A DNA stretch of 9,209 bases from NCBI GenBank assembly GCA_964544105.1, contig CAZIZQ010000034.1:1-9209 (forward strand), written 5' to 3'. The notes below the pieces were generated by a model that was given only the letters and a program-made list of their open reading frames with translations, did no database searches and was not told where the DNA came from. A program made the position numbers and the translations under genes. Positions 6,277 through 9,209 of this stretch are shown in pieces. Source of the DNA: GCA-016432345 sp964544105 (GTDB lineage Bacteria; Patescibacteriota; Microgenomatia; Levybacterales; UBA12049). Numbering within the stretch: the stretch's first letter is position 1; each line of letters begins with the position of its first letter.

Positions 6277-6663
6277 TACTCTAGGAAGTGAGTAAGCCAG
6301 ATTCTGTTTCCCGCTTCGACTCGATCGAATCGAGGCGAGTAGCTGCAATCTATCTTTGTTGTGATAATTGTCACATCAACCGAGTTTGACTCGGTGCCCT
6401 CAAACTTTGATGCTCCCGTAAAGCAGGTATTAACGCATCGCTCGAAGGTTGCAGCAGGTAGGATTGCCCGTTTCACTCCCACTCGTCTCTGTTGCTCTCA
6501 AGTCCTGTTAATTCAGAACCTGTCCCATATTCCACGTGTGGGTAAAGAATATGAAAACCGGCCCGCCAACTGGCGGACTGGAGCTTACGCCCCATCCCCG
6601 GCTTTACACCTGTCTGGACTTTCCTGTCGCCAAAAGGCGACTAGCAGCTCTTCTTCCTAGAGC
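6277..6663 (-). ncRNA. rnpB: RNase P RNA, bacterial type A-like
   Basis: This is the catalytic RNA of RNase P, which removes 5' leaders from pre-tRNAs. Conserved blocks on the minus strand are ACAGGAAAGUCC near the 5' end (about 6616-6627), GCAACAGAGA (6495-6486), GUGAAACGGG (about 6475-6466) and the 3' block AAACAGAAUCUGGCUUAC (6309-6292), whose pairing with the 5' block forms P4. P1 is a long terminal helix: UGCUCUAGGAAG (6664-6653) pairs with CUUCCUAGAGUA (6288-6277), with one G-U pair. P3 is GUCGCC, UUUU, GGCGAC (6641-6626). Other clear hairpins are ACCGAGU/ACUCGGU near 6380-6396 and CAUAUUC/GAAUAUG near 6530-6555. About 387 nt fits the family. The 5' end at 6663 agrees with the promoter. 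Five U residues (6276-6272) follow P1 and probably help define the 3' end, overlapping the helicase stop codon. The L15 region lacks GGU (see findings). Confidence 0.95.
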
Positions 6664-6669
6664 ATGCTT

Positions 6670-6678
6670 ATTATACCA
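6670..6678 (-). promoter_or_regulatory. Extended -10 promoter of rnpB
   Basis: On the minus strand TGGTATAAT (6678-6670) is a perfect extended -10 with consensus TATAAT. No good -35 is present at 16-18 bp (best is GTGCAA, 6697-6692). The predicted +1 is G at 6663, which falls in the outermost part of the P1 helix. The element lies between the permease stop (6684) and rnpB, so rnpB can be transcribed independently of the ABC cassette. Confidence 0.75.
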
Positions 6679-6683
6679 TATCC

Positions 6684-7472
6684 CTAACTGCTTGCACTTG
6701 CATACCGACGAAGTGAAAAACGCCAAAGAAAAATGCTTAAACCAAAAAACAAAAAGGCAAATATTGCAGCCATAGTTATATTCCAAAACGACAGCAATCC
6801 CATCAATGCTTTTGCAGGAAAAGTCATCATAATCCCAATAGGAATAATAAATGTGATAAACCCTCGTATTGGCTCCTGGTATATATCTACCGGCACTCTC
6901 CCCATTTGTGTGAGGTCGCGGTATAACATAATTGCGTTATCTACTTCTGTAGTAAGCATACCAATCGCCAAAACAAAAATATGAAATGAGAGAGAAATAA
7001 GTAAGGCATTTACCATAAGAAATATATACAAAACAATCCCTTGAGAAGTAATTGTTCCAATTTGCATACCAGCATATACCACAAAAAAGAGAGAGATAAA
7101 TAAAATAAGCATATCTAACATATCGCTACCGCCAAACAAACAACGAAAAAGCGGGGAAACAGGCTTGGTAATAATGTAGTCAAAAAATCCCCGCATTACG
7201 TAAGTTCTAAACCTGTATACTTCCCGCCAGAGAAACTGCGGTATTGTATCGAGCACATTAAATGTGGCAAAGAAAAAAAGAACCTGCCAAAATGAATACC
7301 CTAAAATGCCATTAGTTTTTGTAACAAGCAGAACCAAAAACAAAAGGAAGAAACCAAACCGTAAAAATTTGCCGATTAAAAAAACAATTGCTCCAAAACG
7401 TGACTGAAAAGCAATCTGGGTAGTAATTTTGGTAAATTGCCACCAAAGACGAAAATATCTTTTAATTTCCAT
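6684..7472 (-). CDS. ABC-2 type exporter permease (second permease)
   Basis: A 262-residue integral membrane protein starting MEIKRYFRLW. Six hydrophobic segments are visible, at about 28-50, 60-76, 119-139, 147-172, 205-225 and 232-250, the usual ABC-2 fold. The cytoplasmic stretch RTYVMRGFFDYIITKPVSPLFR (89-110) matches the family's Gly-hydrophobic-Lys-Pro region, also present in the partner permease. I place both near the ABC2_membrane_6 (formerly DUF990) group. I chose the ATG at 7472; the open frame reaches a TTG at 7508, but that would lengthen the overlap with the upstream gene to 47 bp and add a charged, atypical N-terminus. The chosen start overlaps the upstream stop by 11 bp. With the other permease it probably forms a heterodimeric pore driven by the ATPase. 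The substrate cannot be told from sequence. Confidence 0.85.
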   Translation of the reverse strand: MEIKRYFRLWWQFTKITTQIAFQSRFGAIVFLIGKFLRFGFFLLFLVLLVTKTNGILGYSFWQVLFFFATFNVLDTIPQFLWREVYRFRTYVMRGFFDYIITKPVSPLFRCLFGGSDMLDMLILFISLFFVVYAGMQIGTITSQGIVLYIFLMVNALLISLSFHIFVLAIGMLTTEVDNAIMLYRDLTQMGRVPVDIYQEPIRGFITFIIPIGIMMTFPAKALMGLLSFWNITMAAIFAFLFFGLSIFLWRFSLRRYASASS

Positions 7473-8256
7473 ATGCCGTATATATACGAAGTCCCTTTCT
7501 CCAGACAAAAAGACAGATGTACGATAGGATGATTATCCAAAAAATCTCAATGGTTATCCCACGCATTATTTCGAGACTTGATACCTGTCCAAGGTATACT
7601 TTTAGAGGAAAAAATAATAAATACGGAAAAGGTAGTAATACAAACGCGTCAAACAGCGGCTTTGGAAAGACATCAAGCGGGAAAAAAGACCCCGAAAAAA
7701 ACTGCACCAAAATAAAAAAAATAAATCGCGGAGCCCACACTTCGGGACTCCAAAACCCAATCATACCAAGTAAAACTCCGATAATAAAATACAAAATAAC
7801 TGCAAGCAAAATAAATAAGACCGTATAAAATAGAAACCTCACATCACTTTGTAAAAAAAGAGGGGGGCGAAAAACCATAAAAAGTATAAAAACCTCGACA
7901 ATCGAGCAGACAATATTCATCATTTTATCGCCAATATCCCGAGAAAACCAATACCCAAAATACGAAATTGGTTTTATTAGCATACCGGAAAGATTACCAC
8001 TGTTAATGTTTTCCCCAATCTCATGTGTCCGTGTCGAAAATACAATCGCGCTCATAAGCGATGTACCCATAACATAGGTAAGTATATAGGTATTTGAATA
8101 CCCAAAAAGCGTTTGCCCGGATGGAATAAGAGAGATCCACAGAAAATAAACAGTTAAGAACTGTAAAACAGTTCGTACTCTCCACATAAAAAAGCTTAAC
8201 CTGTAGGTCAATATCTCATTCCATGTATTTTGTATAACTATAAAATACTTATGCAT
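7462..8256 (-). CDS. ABC-2 type exporter permease (first permease)
   Basis: A 264-residue membrane protein with about six helices (27-44, 55-76, 112-128, 140-167, 177-195, 236-253). The conserved cytoplasmic segment SGNLSGMLIKPISYFGYWFSR (86-106) between helices 2 and 3 is the family's Gly-x-Leu-Ser ... Lys-Pro-Ile block. The SGSFFPLDVFP motif (188-198) after helix 5 is also typical of ABC-2 permeases. The ATG at 8254-8256 lies inside the end of the ATPase gene (8-bp overlap, ATGCATAA), so translation is probably coupled. It has no Shine-Dalgarno motif. It is related to but clearly diverged from the second permease, which suggests an old duplication and a heterodimer. Export of a lipid, glycolipid, peptide or drug is possible; none can be chosen from this sequence. 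Confidence 0.87.
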   Translation of the reverse strand: MHKYFIVIQNTWNEILTYRLSFFMWRVRTVLQFLTVYFLWISLIPSGQTLFGYSNTYILTYVMGTSLMSAIVFSTRTHEIGENINSGNLSGMLIKPISYFGYWFSRDIGDKMMNIVCSIVEVFILFMVFRPPLFLQSDVRFLFYTVLFILLAVILYFIIGVLLGMIGFWSPEVWAPRFIFFILVQFFSGSFFPLDVFPKPLFDAFVLLPFPYLLFFPLKVYLGQVSSLEIMRGITIEIFWIIILSYICLFVWRKGLRIYTAYGN

Positions 8257-9209
8257 TGTTTTTTACAAATACCTCTCTTATTACGTACTCAATATCCGGA
8301 TCTTCAATCGTAAAATCAACAACAGGCAATTTATCCATAATTTTCGTTGCAGTATGACCTATATTTGTACGTGATACCCGAAGAATAGCTTCTGGATAAG
8401 AAAAACGCACTACTTCTCCAAAACTTTCAACAGTTTTAGAATCAACATCTTGATCAAATGTAATTTTTATCAATTTGTATGGCGCATGTTTTTTAATAAG
8501 GGTAGATAAATGACCATCATATAATAATGTCCCGTGGTTAATGACAATAATTCGCTTGCACAATGCCTCGACATCTTTCATATAATGACTTGTCAGAATA
8601 ATCGTTGCTTTATACGAGGAATTGTATACATGAATAAATTCACGCAATTTTTTTTGCATTACAACATCTAATCCAATAGTTGGTTCATCCAAAAAAAGGA
8701 CTTTGGGAGTATGAATAAGAGCTGCTAAAAGCTCGCACTTCATCCGCTGGCCCAGAGATAATTTTTTTGCCTGCACGCGGAGTAAATCTTCTATTTCTAA
8801 AAGCTCTGTTAACGTGTGCAGTGTCTTTTGATATTGGCTATCTGGAATTTGATACATTTCTTTATTCAATAACACACTCTCTAAAACCGGCAAATCCCAC
8901 CAGAGTTGGTTTTTCTGGCCCATAACCAGTGAAATTTGTTGTAAAAAGGGGTTTTTCCGTTGATATGGAGAAAATCCTAAAACAGAAATTTCGCCCTGTG
9001 TTGGATATAAAAGACCGGACAAGCACTTGAGCGTTGTTGTTTTTCCTGCACCGTTTGGACCAATAAATCCTACAAGCTCTCCCTCTGCAATAGAAAAAGA
9101 GATATCGTTAACAGCATCTACTTTTTCATATTCTCTTGAAAAAAGAGAAGTGATGGAAGACACAAAACCCGGCTCTTTTTTTTGAATCGAGTATTGTTTG
9201 GATAAATGA
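8249..9209 (-). CDS. ABC exporter ATP-binding protein, 5' end outside the window
   Basis: The frame is open to the right edge, and the residues before the GTG at 9163 (HLSKQYSIQKKEPGF) match the normal start of such ATPases, where an N-terminal strand and an LSK motif precede the fold. The GTG is therefore probably internal and the true start lies beyond the window. Numbered from the GTG (304 residues): an inserted segment SITSLFSREYEKVDAV (3-18), Walker A GPNGAGKT (35-42), Q-loop MGQKNQLWWDLP (81-92), signature LSLGQR (135-140, where the common form is LSGGQ), Walker B VLFLDEP (155-161, Glu160 catalytic), D-loop GLD (164-166) and H-loop His193. A roughly 85-residue C-terminal extension follows, as in DrrA/NatA-like exporter ATPases. 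It powers the two permeases encoded downstream. It ends with TAA at 8251-8249, overlapping the first permease start. Confidence 0.93.
   Translation of the reverse strand, partial: HLSKQYSIQKKEPGFVSSITSLFSREYEKVDAVNDISFSIAEGELVGFIGPNGAGKTTTLKCLSGLLYPTQGEISVLGFSPYQRKNPFLQQISLVMGQKNQLWWDLPVLESVLLNKEMYQIPDSQYQKTLHTLTELLEIEDLLRVQAKKLSLGQRMKCELLAALIHTPKVLFLDEPTIGLDVVMQKKLREFIHVYNSSYKATIILTSHYMKDVEALCKRIIVINHGTLLYDGHLSTLIKKHAPYKLIKITFDQDVDSKTVESFGEVVRFSYPEAILRVSRTNIGHTATKIMDKLPVVDFTIEDPDIEYVIREVFVKNNA

Noticed and set aside
6270..6482. Open frame of 70 codons on the minus strand
   Set aside because: It overlaps the 3' half of rnpB on the same strand; the RNA explains the conservation.
6361..6660. 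Open frame of 99 codons on the plus strand
   Set aside because: It lies entirely antisense to rnpB, and its sequence is just the complement of conserved RNase P RNA blocks. Frames like this are a common misannotation.
7473..7508. TTG at 7508 as start of the second permease
   Set aside because: It would give a 47-bp overlap with the first permease and an atypical charged N-terminus; the ATG at 7472 gives the usual family start.

Overview
This AT-rich 9.2-kb window looks like chromosome from a candidate-phyla-radiation (Patescibacteria) bacterium, possibly Microgenomates-like. I base that on the tight packing with stop/start overlaps, the near absence of Shine-Dalgarno motifs, a TrpR-superfamily regulator with a long basic tail of a kind I associate with these bacteria, a tiny two-helix membrane protein, and a UvrD-type helicase fused to a Cas4/AddB-like nuclease. 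The phylum is inference; no marker gene here proves it.

Left part, plus strand: the 3' part of a DUF192 gene runs in from the left edge and overlaps the start of tsaD (t6A tRNA modification) by one base. Convergent to tsaD is a 90-residue membrane protein on the minus strand. Between it and a divergent TrpR/YerC-like regulator is a 158-bp region with candidate promoters and a perfect 22-bp dyad. A related dyad lies just after the regulator gene, ahead of the rmuC promoter, so the regulator may control itself and perhaps the downstream genes.

Centre, plus strand: rmuC (probably a leaderless transcript) is followed after 2 bp by a large UvrD-family helicase / PD-(D/E)XK iron-sulfur nuclease gene. 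The two look like a DNA-repair operon. The helicase-nuclease frame is interrupted by a single in-frame TGA at 4897-4899. All motifs on both sides are intact and the frame does not change, so this is a nonsense mutation, a sequence error or an unusual recoding.

Right part, minus strand: a three-gene ABC-2 type export cassette (ATPase, permease, permease, with overlapping ends) enters from the right edge. It is followed by rnpB, the RNase P RNA, which has its own extended -10 promoter and converges on the helicase-nuclease gene. The RNase P RNA appears to lack the canonical GGU in L15 that pairs with tRNA CCA ends.

I see no CRISPR array, transposon, tRNA, rRNA or phage gene, and no clearly new multi-gene system. 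The points most worth a second look are the in-frame TGA, the paired dyads around the TrpR-like gene and the RNase P L15 variant.
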